Assembly: GCA_964631835.1 (NCBI GenBank)
Contig: CAZWAD010000018.1
Span: forward strand, 1-64,000
Reading direction: 5' to 3'
DNA from: Bog-950 sp964631835
GTDB lineage: Bacteria; Bacteroidota; Bacteroidia; Chitinophagales; LD1
DNA length: 64,000 bases
A program made the translations under genes and the position numbers. Within the stretch, counting starts at the first letter, position 1, and each line of letters opens with the position of its first letter. This document shows positions 63,976 to 64,000 of this stretch, piece after piece. The notes beneath the pieces are model-generated. The model was given only the letters and a program-made list of their open reading frames with translations. It did not search any database and was not told where the DNA came from.

Positions 63976-64000
63976 CAGGGCAATATCTTTAAAACATGAA

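Overview
The window looks like chromosomal DNA of a free-living member of the Bacteroidota. It was probably assembled from a metagenome, because it contains one 100-N scaffold gap. Evidence for the phylum: five secreted proteins with type IX secretion (T9SS) C-terminal domains, a Bacteroidota-style ExbB-ExbD-ExbD-TonB-PstS-TPR block, a RhlE-like DEAD-box helicase, an ATP-type PEP carboxykinase, a Bacteroidota-type AddA/AddB pair, Omp28-like and gliding-motility C-terminal domains, and promoters of the TTTG-N19-TAnnTTTG type. No rRNA, tRNA, insertion sequence, prophage or CRISPR array was found.

Layout. 0.9-6.8 kb: TonB energising system followed by a PstS-like lipoprotein and a TPR protein. 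6.9-9.8 kb: two T9SS cargo proteins. 9.8-13.7 kb: radC, rpsT and sucA. 13.7-16.3 kb: a repeat-rich, pyrimidine-rich stretch around one orphan gene. 16.3-20.0 kb: a large fusion of an MMPL exporter, a PlsC-like acyltransferase and a methyltransferase. 20.0-25.4 kb: a minus-strand block of housekeeping genes (glucosaminidase, metal-transport pair, rsmI, purS, pssA, aminopeptidase P). 25.5-29.3 kb: pckA, a tandem array, a DEAD-box helicase and a small unknown gene. 29.5-34.4 kb: a four-gene lipid or polyketide-like operon (FAD oxidoreductase, C45 acyltransferase, AcpS, PaaK-like ligase). 34.4-39.1 kb: a DUF1028 T9SS protein, mnmD and a glycine-rich adhesin. 39.1-45.9 kb: repeats with the gap, then addA-addB. 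46.0-47.9 kb: an ABC-F ATPase. 47.9-56.6 kb: an eleven-gene minus-strand operon that reads as an undescribed pathway for making and attaching acyl or aminoacyl groups to a surface glycan or small molecule. 56.8-62.2 kb: a giant PKD-repeat T9SS protein. 62.2-64.0 kb: a GxxExxY gene bracketed by repeats, purN and a final tandem array.

Three things stand out. First, a 42-bp palindromic element sits in the same reading frame inside two unrelated genes, mnmD and addA, where it adds the peptide PSP(V/L)GEGVRRTDGV; it resembles the protein-coding palindromic elements of Rickettsia. Second, six intergenic tandem arrays with different sequences all have a period of 21, 42 or 41 bp, that is two or four turns of B-DNA, and stay in phase even through degenerate units. 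Third, the eleven-gene operon combines an adenylation enzyme, two carrier proteins, a KAS III, two FabG-like reductases, a formyltransferase, a PhyH dioxygenase, a NeuD-like acyltransferase, a methyltransferase and a glycosyltransferase.

All functions are inferred by reading translated sequence and motifs; no database search was run.
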